Shown: positions 29,537-39,696, counted from the first letter of the stretch. The stretch is 64,000 nt of DNA from Nostoc sp. HK-01 (GCA_003990705.1 AP018318.1:6304001-6368000), one strand, 5' to 3'. Notes: a model not told the origin generated them from the sequence alone. Made by a program: numbers and translations.

Positions 29537-30091
29537 AATACCAAATCTTAAATCTCAGATTTAGTATTCCCATACGCACAAAATATTTATCAGTACTGCC
29601 AAAATAGTAACACTCATCAATCAACACCCCTAATTCCCATAGAGATAATCATTAAGCGCACATTTTTAGAGAATTGCTAAATAGTTTTACAGGCAAGAAA
29701 ATGTGTTTTCTAATACAAAAATTTTACGTATGTTTCATGGATATCCCTAGACTAGCTGGAATATTTCTCTACTAGACAATAGCTGATGCTATTTAGGCTG
29801 TGCTGTACTAGATGCACATATCAATTCCCCATCTATTATCCAAAATGGTATGGATTCTGTCCCTTGAAGAAGTTCATACATAAATTAATTTTATTAATTG
29901 GACAACAAAACCAAATTGCAGATTTTAAATCTACTGCATATACTGAACCTACAACACTGAGGAGAATGTATACCTTTTAACTGGTTTTTAATCAATATAT
30001 GCTGTTAGATAGAGGTAAAAAATCTCAAATTAGCTCAATAATTTTTTTCTAACTCAATAATATTACTTATTTTTTTCATTACCAATAATCT
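29537..30091. other. Intergenic region between divergent genes
   Basis: About 555 AT-rich bases between the large kinase and the DUF7219 gene. It presumably contains both promoters. A 64-codon open frame at 29786-29980 has no good ribosome binding site and an improbable composition, so it is not called. Confidence 0.4.
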
Positions 30092-30346
30092 ATGAATAAC
30101 CGTTCTCAAATAGACAAACACAATTTTATTTATCCACACTACCAATATTCAGGTGAATTCACACCGAACAATTTGGTGTTTAATGCTAATTTTCAAGAAT
30201 TTTCACAACGAGTCAGCTATATTTGCAATCTTCAGACTGCGGGAAAACTTTCTGTTGACGAGTCTTACAAGCAAATTGAAATACTCTGGGAACAGTTAAA
30301 ACAGTCTTTTCAAAGCTTAAATATTGAAAAAGACACAAATATTTGA
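30092..30346 (+). CDS. DUF7219-type small protein
   Basis: 84-aa cyanobacterial protein of unknown function. The core FTPNNLVFNANFQEFSQRVSY followed by ICNLQTAGKLSVDESYKQIEILWEQLKQS is conserved across filamentous cyanobacteria and was recently defined as DUF7219 (recalled from family knowledge, not searched). It is soluble, helical, with no catalytic motif. The ATG at 30092 follows AATCT rather than a strong SD. The following gene begins 46 bases after its stop, so the two may be co-transcribed. Confidence 0.7.
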   Translation: MNNRSQIDKHNFIYPHYQYSGEFTPNNLVFNANFQEFSQRVSYICNLQTAGKLSVDESYKQIEILWEQLKQSFQSLNIEKDTNI

Positions 30347-30392
30347 TTGTGAGGATTTATTTAACTTTTTTTTCATCAAAAATACTGAAACT

Positions 30393-30659
30393 ATGAATAA
30401 CTCAACTTTTATATCCCAGCCAGTTGGAGAAACCACTGATGTCGAAGTTTGGCTGGCTAGGGCTGGGCTAAAATTTACAGATTTAGGCAAAGATGCGGTA
30501 AGTACAGCTATCCGTAAGCAATGGCGAGAATATCAAGCTGCTGTCTATAAATGCTGTGTAGTTCTGCACTTACCACCAGAGGCTGTTCAACTGAGTGATG
30601 TTTATGCCTATCTGAGAATACCTTGTATTACTTCGAGGAACTTTGAGATAAATTGTTAA
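30393..30659 (+). CDS. Hypothetical 88-aa protein
   Basis: Unrecognised small protein. The central region VEVWLARAGLKFTDLGKDAV followed by STAIRKQWREYQ is predicted helical and amphipathic; a CC pair (YKCCVVLHLP) and a final Cys are the only notable residues. ATG 30393 is preferred over the TTG at 30324, which would overlap the preceding gene. It may be the distal gene of a two-gene unit with the DUF7219 protein. Coding status is moderately supported by codon-like composition only. Confidence 0.45.
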   Translation: MNNSTFISQPVGETTDVEVWLARAGLKFTDLGKDAVSTAIRKQWREYQAAVYKCCVVLHLPPEAVQLSDVYAYLRIPCITSRNFEINC

Positions 30660-30970
30660 ATGAAACAGTCGTACCTTAAAAAGATATCCATCAATTAAAT
30701 CTTTCTTAACAAGCCTTTTAGGATTGTTATGTAATCATCTTAAACACTAATTTTTTTAAGCCTACTTGATAAATTCGGTCTTTATATTCTCGCTAAAATT
30801 GACGTTTTATTGAGAATTAAGGACGAAATAATCAGGATTAGAAAAAGCGTAATTGAATACTCTCGTAAATGTTGAGAAAAGTCCGAGTAATGGGTAGCTT
30901 TTTAAGGGATTTAGGGGGAGCAAGAGAAATATATTATACTTTTTAGATATCCTCCTTTATTGGATATAGT
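30660..30970. other. Intergenic region with repeat fragment
   Basis: About 310 AT-rich bases. The only recognisable item is TTTTTAAGGGATTTAGGGGGAGC near 30898, a degraded end of the GATCCCCC/GGGGGATC element. Nothing else seen. Confidence 0.4.
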
Positions 30971-31435
30971 TTACCATTTTGAAAAGGGAAATCTGGCTAA
31001 ATTACTATTGAAATACCTACTCTCATGAGAAACTTCTTCACCAATCCATTCTGGTAGTTCAATTTGTTGGTTTACATCGCTCAGTTCAACTTCTGCCACT
31101 ATCAAGCCTTTATTGTCACCATCAAACTCATCAATTTCCCAAGTTAAATCACCTAATTTTACCTTGTATCGCACTTTTTCAATTAATGGGCGATCGCATA
31201 ATGTATCTAACATTTCTTGAGCATCAGCCAGGGGAATTTCGTACTCAAATTCAGACCGTGAACAATTCACACTAGGACTTTTAATTGTTAAATAACCTCG
31301 GTCGTTAGCAATACGTACCCTTACTGTCACTGCTTTTTGAGTAGCAATATATCCTTGACGATAGACTCCACCTACACCTAGGTTTCTCCAAGCATCGCCT
31401 TTAACTAAAAATTTCCGTTCTATTTCTTTGGCCAT
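30971..31435 (-). CDS. CYTH domain protein (triphosphate tunnel metalloenzyme)
   Basis: 154-aa CYTH-fold enzyme. The signature ExExK is present at the N-terminus (KEIERKFLV), and the charged strands lining the tunnel follow (VRVRIANDRGYLTIKSP, EFEYEIPLADAQEML, WEIDEFDGDNKGLIVAEVEL). Bacterial single-domain CYTH proteins of this size usually hydrolyse inorganic triphosphate or polyphosphate-like substrates and are less often class IV adenylate cyclases. Substrate cannot be settled here. The ATG at 31435 gives the canonical start MAKEIERKFLV. It lies between two large kinase genes but has no evident operon partner. Confidence 0.88.
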   Translation of the reverse strand: MAKEIERKFLVKGDAWRNLGVGGVYRQGYIATQKAVTVRVRIANDRGYLTIKSPSVNCSRSEFEYEIPLADAQEMLDTLCDRPLIEKVRYKVKLGDLTWEIDEFDGDNKGLIVAEVELSDVNQQIELPEWIGEEVSHESRYFNSNLARFPFSKW

Positions 31436-31558
31436 GTTATTTCTTGAGTAATGGGTAGTTATATTATTCAGAATTTTAGTTGATTTTTGAACTAGAAAAA
31501 TCAGGGTTTAGGCTACACCTCAGATTTTTTTAAAAGTCAAACTTCTACCTAAAAAAAC

Positions 31559-34240
31559 CTAATTTTGGTTTCTCAATACATACTGTAAACTGTTTAATAA
31601 ATCTTTGGCAGTAAAAGGTTTTGGCAAAACTAGCTGAATATTGGCATTGACAACTTCTGTCAATTTTTCCTGGGGATTAAACCCACTACAAGCAATAATT
31701 TTCACTTGAGGATTCATTTTTTGTAGGGTGCGAATGGCAGTCATCCCATCCATTTCCGGCATAATCATATCCATCAACACAGCTTTGATTTGATGTTTAT
31801 GTTGGGCATAAAGTGCGATCGCTTCAATCCCATTACTAGCCGTCAGAATTTTGTAGTTGTAGTTTTCTAAGACGATGGTAGCAATCTCTAGCATTTTTGC
31901 TTCATCATCAACAACTAAAATTAATTCTCCTTCCCCTAAAGGTACAGCTAAGTTTTCGGTTTTGATTGCTGGACAACCTTCTACGGCGGGTAAGAACAAT
32001 TTAAATTTCGTACCTTTCCCGACTTTGCTAGATACATTAATAAAACCACCATGACTTTTAATAATGCCTAGAACTGTTGACAAACCTAACCCTGTCCCTA
32101 TCCCTATGTCTTTGGTCGTAAAAAATGGCTCGAAAATTCTATCTAATATTTCTGGCGGCATCCCCATCCCATTATCCGCTACAGTTAGCTCAATGTAATG
32201 CCCAGCTTGAGCATCCAAATTCATTTGGGCGTAGGCTTCATCAATCAATCTATTTTCTGCGAAAATTTCAATTTTACCGCCATCCGGCATGGCATCACGG
32301 GCATTAACTACCAAATTCATTAGCACTTGATGCAGCTGGGTAACATCCCCAGACACAGCCAACAGATTATCGGGAATGGCGATCGCAAATTCAATAGATT
32401 TCGGGAATGTCTGTTTGGCAATCAGCAGCATTTCCGAAATTAAGTGCTTAATCAAAATAATTGTGCGTTCTCCTTTAAACCCCCGCGCGAACGATAATAC
32501 TTGTTTCACCAAATCTGCACCACGTTTGGCATTATTTTCGATAATTGCCATTAGCTGATAATAGCGCTCTGTGTCTTGGGGAAACTTTAGTTGTAACAGT
32601 TGAGATGCAGCTAAAATTGGTGTCAAAATATTGTTCAAATCATGGGCGATGCCACCAGCCAAAGTCCCAAGACTTTCTAATCTTTGCGTGCGGAAACACT
32701 GTTCTTCTAGTTGTTTCTTTTGGGTAATATCAGTGTCAACAATCAAGATAGATTTAGGTTTTCCTGTACTATCCTGCATGAGTGTCCAACGACTAGCGAC
32801 AATAATTTCTTTGCCAGATTTGGTAACTTTATGTAATTCACCTTGCCAAATACCACTATCAATTACTTTTTCTATCGCCGCTAAGATTTTTGGTGAGGGT
32901 TGTTTAAATAAAAGTTCATCGGCGTTTTGGTCTACTGCTTCTTGTTCTGACCAACCATACAGATGTTCAGCACCTTGATTCCAAAAAAGAATCCGATTTT
33001 GCAAATCTTGCACGACAATTGCATCTGTGACAATATCCAACAAAGCTGCTTGTTCGAGAATTTTCTGTTCAGCTTGTTTGCGATCGCTAATATCTCTAGT
33101 TGTCCCCGTTAACCTACTTGGCTGACCGTCTTCGTTGTAGTAAAGTTGACCTGTCGAATTCAGCCAGTGAATGCTGCTATCTGGCCAAACAGCACGATAT
33201 TCAACAACAAATTTCACTCCTTGTTGAATAGTCGCTGTCACAGCCTGACTAAAAACTTGCCGATCTTCAGGATGAACTAACTCCAAAAAGTCTTCCTTTG
33301 TTGGACACGCAGTCCTGTTAGGTAAACCATACAGTAGACCCATGTTAGCCGACCAAAGGGTTTCATCTGTTTGGATTTTCCAGTCCCAAATACCCATGTG
33401 AGCAGCTTCTAAAGCTAAACTGAGTCTGGCTTCACTCTCACGCAATGATTCTTCTTTTTGTTGGCAATAAAGTTTCTCTCTATTTTGCCAAGCTGCTTCA
33501 GCCTTTTGGTATTTAAATATTTTCTGCTGCAAACGCTGGTTTTCTGCCACTAGTTTTTCTAACTCATCCTGAGTTCGGTGGAGTTTTTCTTCTACCATCT
33601 GAAGTTTTTTCCGAGTTTCTTCAAGTTCTTGATGAGTTGATAGAAATGTAGACGATTTTTGTTCTATTCCTGGCTGAAGACTATGGTGGATAGAACAACT
33701 TATACCATTGATTTTGCGATAATTATTTTTTGGTTTCTGGCAGGCTGTTTTGATACCAACTATTATGTCCCGGTTGAAAGCTTGTACTAAAATACTATCA
33801 GTAATAATACCTGTTAATTTGCCTTGGTTATCTACAATTGGCAAATAACTAATTTGATAGTGACGTAACAGTGACCAAGCTGTAAATATATCTGTTGCAT
33901 GACTTTGCCTGAGAGTAATTAATGCTGTTACCATCACATCAGCTACTTTTGTTTGGGTGATCTCAACTCCCGATGCAATGATATTTATTACATCTTTTGC
34001 CGTAATTATCCCTAATAAATATCCAGCTTCTACAATTAAGACACAACTATTTTTTTGCTGATTACAGATATCAGCATTGAAATATCTATTTAAGCTAGGC
34101 AGAGACAGACTTTGAGATTGTTTCTGGCTCATCAAGATAATAGCATCGACTAGATAACTATCAGGGTTAATCGTTAAAGGAGAATGATTAATTAGATGAT
34201 ATAAAGTCGGCCAATTAATTAGCTGATTTTGTAATGGCAT
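31559..34240 (-). CDS. CBS-PAS hybrid histidine kinase with receiver domain
   Basis: 893-aa hybrid sensor kinase, apparently cytosolic. Residues about 5-165 hold a pair of CBS domains (adenosine-ligand sensors; [20 protein letters not shown]), then a coiled coil (about 195-265). Two PAS modules follow, the first with a PAC-type [15 protein letters not shown] end and the second with [20 protein letters not shown]. The kinase core shows the H-box [21 protein letters not shown]-box [15 protein letters not shown] and G-boxes [10 protein letters not shown] and [11 protein letters not shown]-terminal receiver (VVDDE, phosphorylatable D in [11 protein letters not shown] in LPKPF) completes it. I choose ATG 34240 ([13 protein letters not shown]) over the TTG at 34297. 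No output domain, so it likely signals to another protein. Confidence 0.9.
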   Translation of the reverse strand: MPLQNQLINWPTLYHLINHSPLTINPDSYLVDAIILMSQKQSQSLSLPSLNRYFNADICNQQKNSCVLIVEAGYLLGIITAKDVINIIASGVEITQTKVADVMVTALITLRQSHATDIFTAWSLLRHYQISYLPIVDNQGKLTGIITDSILVQAFNRDIIVGIKTACQKPKNNYRKINGISCSIHHSLQPGIEQKSSTFLSTHQELEETRKKLQMVEEKLHRTQDELEKLVAENQRLQQKIFKYQKAEAAWQNREKLYCQQKEESLRESEARLSLALEAAHMGIWDWKIQTDETLWSANMGLLYGLPNRTACPTKEDFLELVHPEDRQVFSQAVTATIQQGVKFVVEYRAVWPDSSIHWLNSTGQLYYNEDGQPSRLTGTTRDISDRKQAEQKILEQAALLDIVTDAIVVQDLQNRILFWNQGAEHLYGWSEQEAVDQNADELLFKQPSPKILAAIEKVIDSGIWQGELHKVTKSGKEIIVASRWTLMQDSTGKPKSILIVDTDITQKKQLEEQCFRTQRLESLGTLAGGIAHDLNNILTPILAASQLLQLKFPQDTERYYQLMAIIENNAKRGADLVKQVLSFARGFKGERTIILIKHLISEMLLIAKQTFPKSIEFAIAIPDNLLAVSGDVTQLHQVLMNLVVNARDAMPDGGKIEIFAENRLIDEAYAQMNLDAQAGHYIELTVADNGMGMPPEILDRIFEPFFTTKDIGIGTGLGLSTVLGIIKSHGGFINVSSKVGKGTKFKLFLPAVEGCPAIKTENLAVPLGEGELILVVDDEAKMLEIATIVLENYNYKILTASNGIEAIALYAQHKHQIKAVLMDMIMPEMDGMTAIRTLQKMNPQVKIIACSGFNPQEKLTEVVNANIQLVLPKPFTAKDLLNSLQYVLRNQN

Positions 34241-34954
34241 AGTTAATTCATCAATTAAATTTATGTTCTTAACCACAGAACAAGATAGAGAATGCAACTT
34301 ATAGCAAACAAGAGTTAAATATCATTTATTTAAATTTAATAGAGTATTATGCAATTTTAACTGCAAAAATGGCATTTTTTTTCTTAATTATAATTTAGCT
34401 ATAGCTTCCAGATTTGATGGATATGTAGTTTCAGACTATTTAGCTAATAATTTGAGGGCAGTCAAATTCATTTTATTGTCAAATGCTGGATAGATGATCT
34501 ATTGATTGAAAAAATAAATTGTCTGGATTATGAGTTTATTGCAGATTTGTATCTCACAAATGTAACTTTTTATTCTTTGGTTTAAACTATTAAACTTATC
34601 AACACCCATTGTTTTCCAGGATTTTTAAAATTTCATATTAAGTAGTTGAGTTTTAAAAGCTACATAATCTATTCTGTAATAAATCTATAGAAAATATTAA
34701 ATTTTTTAACTTACTGCTTAATTAACAAAAATCAAGCAATTTCGAGAATTGTTGAGAATTGAATTCCCAAAAAGCAGGTAAAAAGACAGATTAAAATTAA
34801 ATACAATAAATTTTAAGTTTTACTTATTTTTGCCATTAAGGCACTCTATAGTGATATTTTAGTTTTTCAGATAAAAAAAGGAATATAACAATAAATTGTA
34901 ATTTATTTTACAATTTAAAGCTGAAATAAATCTGAATGTACGGAGAAAAATTTT
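34241..34954. other. AT-rich intergenic region between divergent genes
   Basis: About 710 strongly AT-rich bases separating the hybrid kinase from the ABM-domain gene. No open frame with a convincing start, no tRNA and no strong hairpin were found. It presumably contains both promoters; a small RNA cannot be excluded by eye. Confidence 0.4.
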
Positions 34955-35287
34955 ATGGATTTTCAAGATTTTCTCAGACATAAATTTACTCATGTGGCGA
35001 TGGGCGAATTCAAGCCTGGTAAATTTGAAGCTGCCAAACAACTTTATGAAGAAGCTGTATTAACATATACAAAAGGTTTCAAAGGAGCCTATCTTTTACA
35101 AGAACCAGGAACTGACAGAGGCATATCTATCATTTTTTGGGAAAGTGTAGAAGATATGGAAGCTAACCAAAATGAGGTTTACCAACACATTTTGAAAAAA
35201 ATGATGCCTTTATTTGTTGAGCCACCAAAAACAGTAGTCTATGAACTAGTGTGTGAAATTAACCCGAAAGAAATAGATGAAGTGTGA
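34955..35287 (+). CDS. Antibiotic biosynthesis monooxygenase-like (ABM) domain protein
   Basis: 110-aa protein with the dimeric alpha/beta-barrel pattern: VAMGEFKPGKFEAAKQLYEE strand-helix, GFKGAYLLQEPGTDRGISII and FWESVEDMEANQ, typical of ABM/stress-response barrel proteins. These range from quinone monooxygenases to heme-degrading enzymes; no diagnostic heme or quinone residues can be identified. The ATG at 34955 has GGAG 11-14 bases upstream. It stands alone between divergent and same-strand neighbours. Confidence 0.65.
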   Translation: MDFQDFLRHKFTHVAMGEFKPGKFEAAKQLYEEAVLTYTKGFKGAYLLQEPGTDRGISIIFWESVEDMEANQNEVYQHILKKMMPLFVEPPKTVVYELVCEINPKEIDEV

Positions 35288-35466
35288 GGTGTGAAATTTC
35301 GTCTTTTAGTCTTCGGCATTGAAAGTTCTGAGTAAAACACGCTATTTTCTAATCACTAGTATCTAGTTTTCTAGACTCTTTTTCATACCGACTAGTTTAC
35401 GTAGTTCATAATGGCAACTTACTGCTAGGATTTAGCATAGTACAAGTGAACTGTAATAGGTAGGAA

Positions 35467-36906
35467 ATGTCTGAGTTAATTCTGTTTTGGCATCGCCGTG
35501 ACTTACGCATTTCTGACAATACTGGACTAGCTGCGGCAAGAAGTCAAAGCCCAAAAGTTGTGGGTGTATTTTGTTTAGATCGCAATATTCTTGAACGTGA
35601 TGATATTGCGCCTGTAAGAGTAACATATATGATTGGCTGCTTACAGGCATTACAGGAGCGATATGCCCAAATTGGTAGCCAACTCCTGATTCTCCATGCC
35701 GATCCTATGCAGGCAATTCCCGCCTTGGCTGAAGCTTTAAATGCCAAAGCTGTGTTTTGGAATTGGGATGTAGAACCATATTCTCAAATACGCGATCGCA
35801 CTATAATTGACACACTCAAAGAAAAAGGCATTCAATTCCTCAACGAAAATTGGGATCAAATTCTCCACTCTCCCGCAGAAATTCGCACAGGTAGCAATGC
35901 ACCTTACACTGTGTACACCCCATTTTGGAAAAATTGGATTAGCAAACCAAAATTGCCCCCAGTAGAAACCTTACAAACCATAGAAGGATTAACACCAGGC
36001 GAACAAGAAATTGCCCAAAACGCAGGTGCAATTCCATTACCCACTGCCAAAGATTTAGGATTTATCTGGGATGGTGACTTAATTCTCCCACCAGGGGAAG
36101 CCTCCGCCCAAGCAAGATTAGCAGAATTTACCTATAAACCTATTACCGAATATCAAGAACAGCGCAACTTTCCCGCGACAGATGGAACATCACAATTGAG
36201 TGCTGCGTTGAAATTTGGTGCAATTGGCATTCGCACTGTTTGGCAAGCTACAACAGAAGCACAAGAAAATAGCCGTAGTGAAGAAACAACAAATAGTATC
36301 CGCACTTGGCAGCAAGAACTAGCTTGGCGCGAATTTTATCAACACGCTATGTATAGTTTCCCCGAATTAGCTGAAGGTGCTTACCGTGATGCCTTTAAAA
36401 ACTTTCCTTGGGAAACTAACGATACACACTTTCAAGCTTGGTGCGAAGGCAAAACAGGCTACCCCATAGTAGATGCAGCCATGCGCCAATTAAATGAAAG
36501 CGGTTGGATGCACAACCGTTGTCGGATGATTGTTGCTAGTTTCCTGACAAAAGACTTGCTAATTAGTCCGCAATTAGGCGAAAAATATTTTATGCAAAAG
36601 CTAATTGACGGTGATTTATCTGCCAATAATGGCGGTTGGCAATGGAGTGCTTCTAGTGGAATGGATCCCAAACCCTTGCGAATTTTTAACCCAGCCAGTC
36701 AAGCGCAGAAATTTGATCCAGATGGCGAATATATCCGCCGATGGTTGCCAGAATTGCGGTCTCTTGATAACGAATATTTAGTAACTGGTAAAATTACACC
36801 TCTAGAACGTCGCGCTGTTGGCTACCCTGAACCCATTGTGGATCATAAACAACGACAACAGCAATTTAAACAACGTTATCAACAGCAGAAAGAAATAATT
36901 AGGTAA
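35467..36906 (+). CDS. phr: Deoxyribodipyrimidine photolyase (class I CPD photolyase)
   Basis: 479-aa DNA photolyase that uses blue light and FADH- to split cyclobutane pyrimidine dimers. The N-terminal antenna domain begins [20 protein letters not shown], and the C-terminal FAD-binding domain has the conserved [18 protein letters not shown] block, the [20 protein letters not shown] segment and the [20 protein letters not shown] segment with its conserved Trp chain and FAD contacts. The family in cyanobacteria uses 8-HDF as antenna; I infer that here. The ATG at 35467 follows a weak GG-rich site (TAGGTAGGAA). A strong hairpin terminator follows at 37006. Confidence 0.95.
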   Translation: MSELILFWHRRDLRISDNTGLAAARSQSPKVVGVFCLDRNILERDDIAPVRVTYMIGCLQALQERYAQIGSQLLILHADPMQAIPALAEALNAKAVFWNWDVEPYSQIRDRTIIDTLKEKGIQFLNENWDQILHSPAEIRTGSNAPYTVYTPFWKNWISKPKLPPVETLQTIEGLTPGEQEIAQNAGAIPLPTAKDLGFIWDGDLILPPGEASAQARLAEFTYKPITEYQEQRNFPATDGTSQLSAALKFGAIGIRTVWQATTEAQENSRSEETTNSIRTWQQELAWREFYQHAMYSFPELAEGAYRDAFKNFPWETNDTHFQAWCEGKTGYPIVDAAMRQLNESGWMHNRCRMIVASFLTKDLLISPQLGEKYFMQKLIDGDLSANNGGWQWSASSGMDPKPLRIFNPASQAQKFDPDGEYIRRWLPELRSLDNEYLVTGKITPLERRAVGYPEPIVDHKQRQQQFKQRYQQQKEIIR

Positions 36907-37005
36907 AAACTATAGCGGATTCTAGATTGGTGAGATAGAACTTACTGTAAAGGTAAACATCTGTTTGCTCTTATTTGTATACTCCCTGTCAATAAAAACT
37001 ATAAT

Positions 37006-37043
37006 AATAGCGTTAGTTTCTCAGTGAACTAACGCTATTTTTT
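37006..37043. terminator. Strong bidirectional hairpin terminator
   Basis: AATAGCGTTAGTT (37006-37018) and AACTAACGCTATT (37027-37039) form a perfect 13-bp stem with an 8-base loop, followed by TTTT on the plus strand and preceded by AATAAT, so A/T runs flank both sides. It separates phr from the converging GlsB-like gene. Confidence 0.9.
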
Positions 37044-37115
37044 AAATAAGTTCAGGGATAAAATATTAACAAAAGCTCCCTGATGTTTACTATAAATTAA
37101 AGTCAATTACATCTA

Positions 37116-37388
37116 TTAAACGGTACTACGGCGAGTTAGCAAATTCCACAAGAAGACAGCGACAATAGCACCTAAAACCGCTACTAAAATACCAGGAATG
37201 CTAAGAGTTGGAGCCGCCAGTGCAAAATTTCCCGTACTGAAGAATACTCCTAAGCTACCACCAACAAATGCACCTATGATACCTAACAAAATTGTTCCCA
37301 GTATGCCGCCGCCTTGATGACCAGGGTAGATAGCTTTAGCAATAGCACCAGCAATTAAACCTAAAATAATCCAAGCAAGAATGTTCAT
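37116..37388 (-). CDS. GlsB/YeaQ/YmgE family membrane protein
   Basis: 90-aa transglycosylase-associated membrane protein of the general stress type. Three hydrophobic segments with glycine-rich turns are visible (ILAWIILGLIAGAIAKAIYP, GGGILGTILLGIIGAFVGGSL, GILVAVLGAIVAVFLWNLL). Length and glycine pattern match the family. Function is unknown beyond stress association. ATG 37388 is chosen over a TTG at 37424, whose extra residues are not conserved in the family. Confidence 0.88.
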   Translation of the reverse strand: MNILAWIILGLIAGAIAKAIYPGHQGGGILGTILLGIIGAFVGGSLGVFFSTGNFALAAPTLSIPGILVAVLGAIVAVFLWNLLTRRSTV

Positions 37389-37795
37389 TTGTTTTTTGTT
37401 TGTAGTTAATGTTTTTTCTGACAATTACAGATTAACAAGTTCAGTAAGTTCAGCCAATCTATCATCAGAATTAATTATTCGTAGCCTGAAGGGGTAGTTG
37501 AATGGCTGTAACTTCTTTGGAGGTATGCCGAAATCAATATAGGTAAAAACTCAAGAAAAAGCCCATAGCTGCTGTGAAGCTATGGGCTGATTAATTCATT
37601 GCTTGGTAATTGCAGTATAGGCATTTCTCATTAACCCTATCCTCTACTAGAAGAATTAAGCTTAAATGACAATTATGAACATTCTTAACAATCAAAAGGC
37701 GAATTTATTTCAACTTCTGGTAGAGTGCAACCATCAACTACCCACATAGGATCAATACAGTCAAACCCAAGCACAATTTCAGTGCATTGCAACTT
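37389..37795. other. Intergenic region with an isolated hairpin
   Basis: About 400 bases. The main item is the hairpin at 37560-37588, oriented like a terminator for minus-strand transcription although no minus-strand gene lies immediately to its right. I see no other feature. Confidence 0.45.
37560..37588 (-). terminator. Hairpin with minus-strand T run
   Basis: AGCCCATAGCT (37560-37570) and AGCTATGGGCT (37578-37588) form a perfect 11-bp stem with loop GCTGTGA. On the minus strand it is followed by TTTTTC. It could end a small RNA transcribed leftward from about 37.6-37.8 kb. Confidence 0.6.
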
Positions 37796-38008
37796 ATGAC
37801 ATTTAATTACCGATGGAAAAACGGCGCTCGACCAAATCGAGACGAAGCAATTAGACACAAATATTTGTTAGATGAAAACCAGTTTGACAATGAGCAAGAC
37901 CGACAATTGGCAGAGGAATCTGCAAGGAGAATGCTAGGTGTACCTGTACCAACCTTAGATGAAGATAAATCGATATTACCCCAAGCAGATCCTGACAAAA
38001 AAGTATAA
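37796..38008 (+). CDS. Hypothetical 70-aa cyanobacterial protein
   Basis: Small acidic, polar protein of unknown function: FNYRWKNGARPNRDEAIRHK at the N-terminus and a proline/aspartate-rich end VPVPTLDEDKSILPQADPDK. No membrane segment or catalytic motif. ATG 37796 is preferred to the TTG at 37787. The strong hairpin at 38061-38093 just downstream supports its being a real transcription unit converging with pyrE. Confidence 0.5.
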   Translation: MTFNYRWKNGARPNRDEAIRHKYLLDENQFDNEQDRQLAEESARRMLGVPVPTLDEDKSILPQADPDKKV

Positions 38009-38060
38009 ATGAACCTGATGCTGTGATGCCTGGCAATTGTTCAGACTCATAAACGATTAT

Positions 38061-38093
38061 CGGGGTGTAAGTATGCAAAACTCTTACACCCCG
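38061..38093. terminator. Hairpin between converging genes
   Basis: CGGGGTGTAAG (38061-38071) pairs perfectly with CTTACACCCCG (38083-38093) across an 11-base loop. It sits between the 70-aa gene and pyrE, which converge, and can serve either strand. A weak T run (ATACTTTT) follows on the plus strand. Confidence 0.7.
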
Positions 38094-38148
38094 ATACTTT
38101 TACACCCAAAAGCTGCTTTTCTCAATGTTTGGCGGTTAACTTAGCACC

Positions 38149-38769
38149 TTAACCGGCTAATTCCCGATACCGTTGTTGAACTTCTTCAATTTCAAACAGC
38201 GCTTCAAACTTTAAACCAACAGATTGGTACAATTCTGCACCTCCTTGCTTGCGGTCTACCAGTCCAATTACTTGCTCAACGATATATCCTGCATCTTTAA
38301 GGCGATTCACCGCTTTTAAGGCAGACTGACCAGTTGTCACTACATCTTCTAAAACTACAATTTTTGCACCTTCTGCCAAAGTGGGGCCTTCAATATAAGC
38401 TTTTGTTCCGTAACCTTTGGCTTCTTTGCGAATAATTAGTGCTGGGATGGGTCGATTTTCATAAACAGAAACCACGCTGACTGCTGTCACAATGGGATCA
38501 GCACCTAATGTTAAACCTGCCACAGCTTGAGTATCCGCAGGTAGTAAGGGAAATAATAAGCGTCCAACGGCTAAAGCACCTTGGGGATGAAGAGTTACCT
38601 GGGTTTTATTAATGTAATAGGTGCTACGTAGCCCTGAAGCCAGTACAAAATCACCTTCTTGATAGGCGAGTTGGCAAAACAAGTCTAGTAGCTTGTGGCG
38701 CAAAGTAGCTAAGTCAGCAGTGGCTGACCACATATCAGCCTGGGTAAGGGTTTCAGTAGAATGCGTCAT
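38149..38769 (-). CDS. pyrE: Orotate phosphoribosyltransferase
   Basis: 206-aa OPRTase, which joins orotate to PRPP to give OMP in de novo pyrimidine synthesis. The catalytic flexible-loop lysines (RKEAKGYGTKAYIEG) and the PRPP-binding motif KIVVLEDVVTTGQSALKAV are clear, and the N-terminal FVLASGLRSTYYINKTQVTL matches the family. The start at 38769 includes about 20 residues (MTHSTETLTQADMWSATADL) upstream of the usual beginning; an internal ATG (MWSATADL) could be used. Appears monocistronic and divergent from the exported 138-aa protein gene. Confidence 0.95.
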   Translation of the reverse strand: MTHSTETLTQADMWSATADLATLRHKLLDLFCQLAYQEGDFVLASGLRSTYYINKTQVTLHPQGALAVGRLLFPLLPADTQAVAGLTLGADPIVTAVSVVSVYENRPIPALIIRKEAKGYGTKAYIEGPTLAEGAKIVVLEDVVTTGQSALKAVNRLKDAGYIVEQVIGLVDRKQGGAELYQSVGLKFEALFEIEEVQQRYRELAG

Positions 38770-38870
38770 TACAAATGATTATCAGTTGTGCTACACCAAA
38801 GGTTGAACTCATCAGAGTTCTGCAATTAAGCATAAGTTAAGATTTGCTCAAAATTGAGGAGTTAAGCAAG

Positions 38871-39287
38871 ATGGGTATAAAGTTTAAACCCTTTGGTGGT
38901 TTTTTAGTGCTTTTAACTACAGGGTTCGTTTTTCCCTCTATGGCATTTGCTGAGACGGCAACACCTAATTATGAAACGGCTAATGAAGCATTTGAGCGAG
39001 CTTACTTTCGTCACGATCGCAATTTTTACGAAAATAACACTCCTAAGCGTCAGCTACAAAATTTTCTGGGTAATGGTTCCGGTTTCAAGGATTCTTTTCC
39101 AGAAAATGAAATTGCCCGTGATGCTGAATTGATGAACACGCTCTATCGAGATGTTATGACTCAGCAAGTCGGTAATGACCCTTATCTACGTACACCAGAT
39201 TTACCCAATCCTTATGATACTTCTTTACTTGCATCTCCTCGCTTAAATAGTAACAAGCTCAAAGTCGGTACAGAATTCCGCTTTTAG
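38871..39287 (+). CDS. Exported hypothetical protein
   Basis: 138-aa protein with a Sec signal peptide (GFLVLLTTGFVFPSMAFA, cleavage probably after AFA around residue 27) and a polar, aromatic-rich mature part (FERAYFRHDRNFYENNTPKR) ending in …KVGTEFRF, a beta-strand-like end with terminal Phe. I do not recognise a family. The ATG at 38871 has GAGGAG about ten bases upstream; an in-frame TTG at 38844 is less likely. Probably periplasmic. Heptamer repeats start two bases after the stop. Confidence 0.6.
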   Translation: MGIKFKPFGGFLVLLTTGFVFPSMAFAETATPNYETANEAFERAYFRHDRNFYENNTPKRQLQNFLGNGSGFKDSFPENEIARDAELMNTLYRDVMTQQVGNDPYLRTPDLPNPYDTSLLASPRLNSNKLKVGTEFRF

Positions 39288-39288
39288 A

Positions 39289-39326
39289 GTGCTGAGTGCC
39301 GAGTGCTGAGTGCTGAATGCTGAGTG
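39289..39326. repeat. Heptamer repeats GTGCTGA
   Basis: Five consecutive 7-bp units (GTGCTGA, GTGCCGA, GTGCTGA, GTGCTGA, ATGCTGA) directly after a stop codon. STRR-type repeats of heterocystous cyanobacteria. Inverse sequence (TCAGCACTT) occurs near 39419, so a long imperfect hairpin is possible. Confidence 0.8.
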
Positions 39327-39434
39327 GTTAAAAGAAGTGATTAGAAGCTTCCGAAGTGTCACACTCCTATTCAATTCTAAATTCTGCTTGATAAAACTGA
39401 TCACTCAGAACTTTCAACTCAGCACTTATTAAAT

Positions 39435-39506
39435 CCAGGGTGCAGGAGTTGAACCTGCCTTGGGCGAATTATGAGTTCGCTGCCTCAACCGCTCGGCCAA
39501 CCCTGG
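39435..39506 (-). tRNA. tRNA-Met (CAU)
   Basis: Read on the minus strand: acceptor stem CCAGGGT/ACCCTGG (perfect 7 bp), D arm with a 3-bp stem GCC…GGC, anticodon arm GCGAA CTCATAA TTCGC with anticodon CAU, 5-base variable loop, T arm GCAGG TTCAACT CCTGC. 72 nt, no encoded CCA. The D arm (GGCCGAGCGGTTGAGGC) resembles class II tRNAs but the variable loop is short. CAU is Met or, with lysidine, Ile; elongator Met is the likeliest. Confidence 0.88.
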
Positions 39507-39696
39507 TCGAATATTAATTTTATCTCAAATTTACTATTTGTCTACCCTCGTACCACAGTTTATCAGATTTTTATACTACATAATTTAATTATGAAATGAT
39601 GCACACTATGATTGATTAAGTTCTTTTAAGGATTGAGGCACATAACTTCAATGCTCTTAATATAGACCAGCATTCTTCAGCAACAGCTTATCAGCG

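Noticed and set aside
29786-29980. 64-aa plus-strand ORF in the kinase promoter region
   Set aside because: No ribosome binding site, odd composition rich in Cys/Tyr/Phe, AT-rich spacer; most likely chance.
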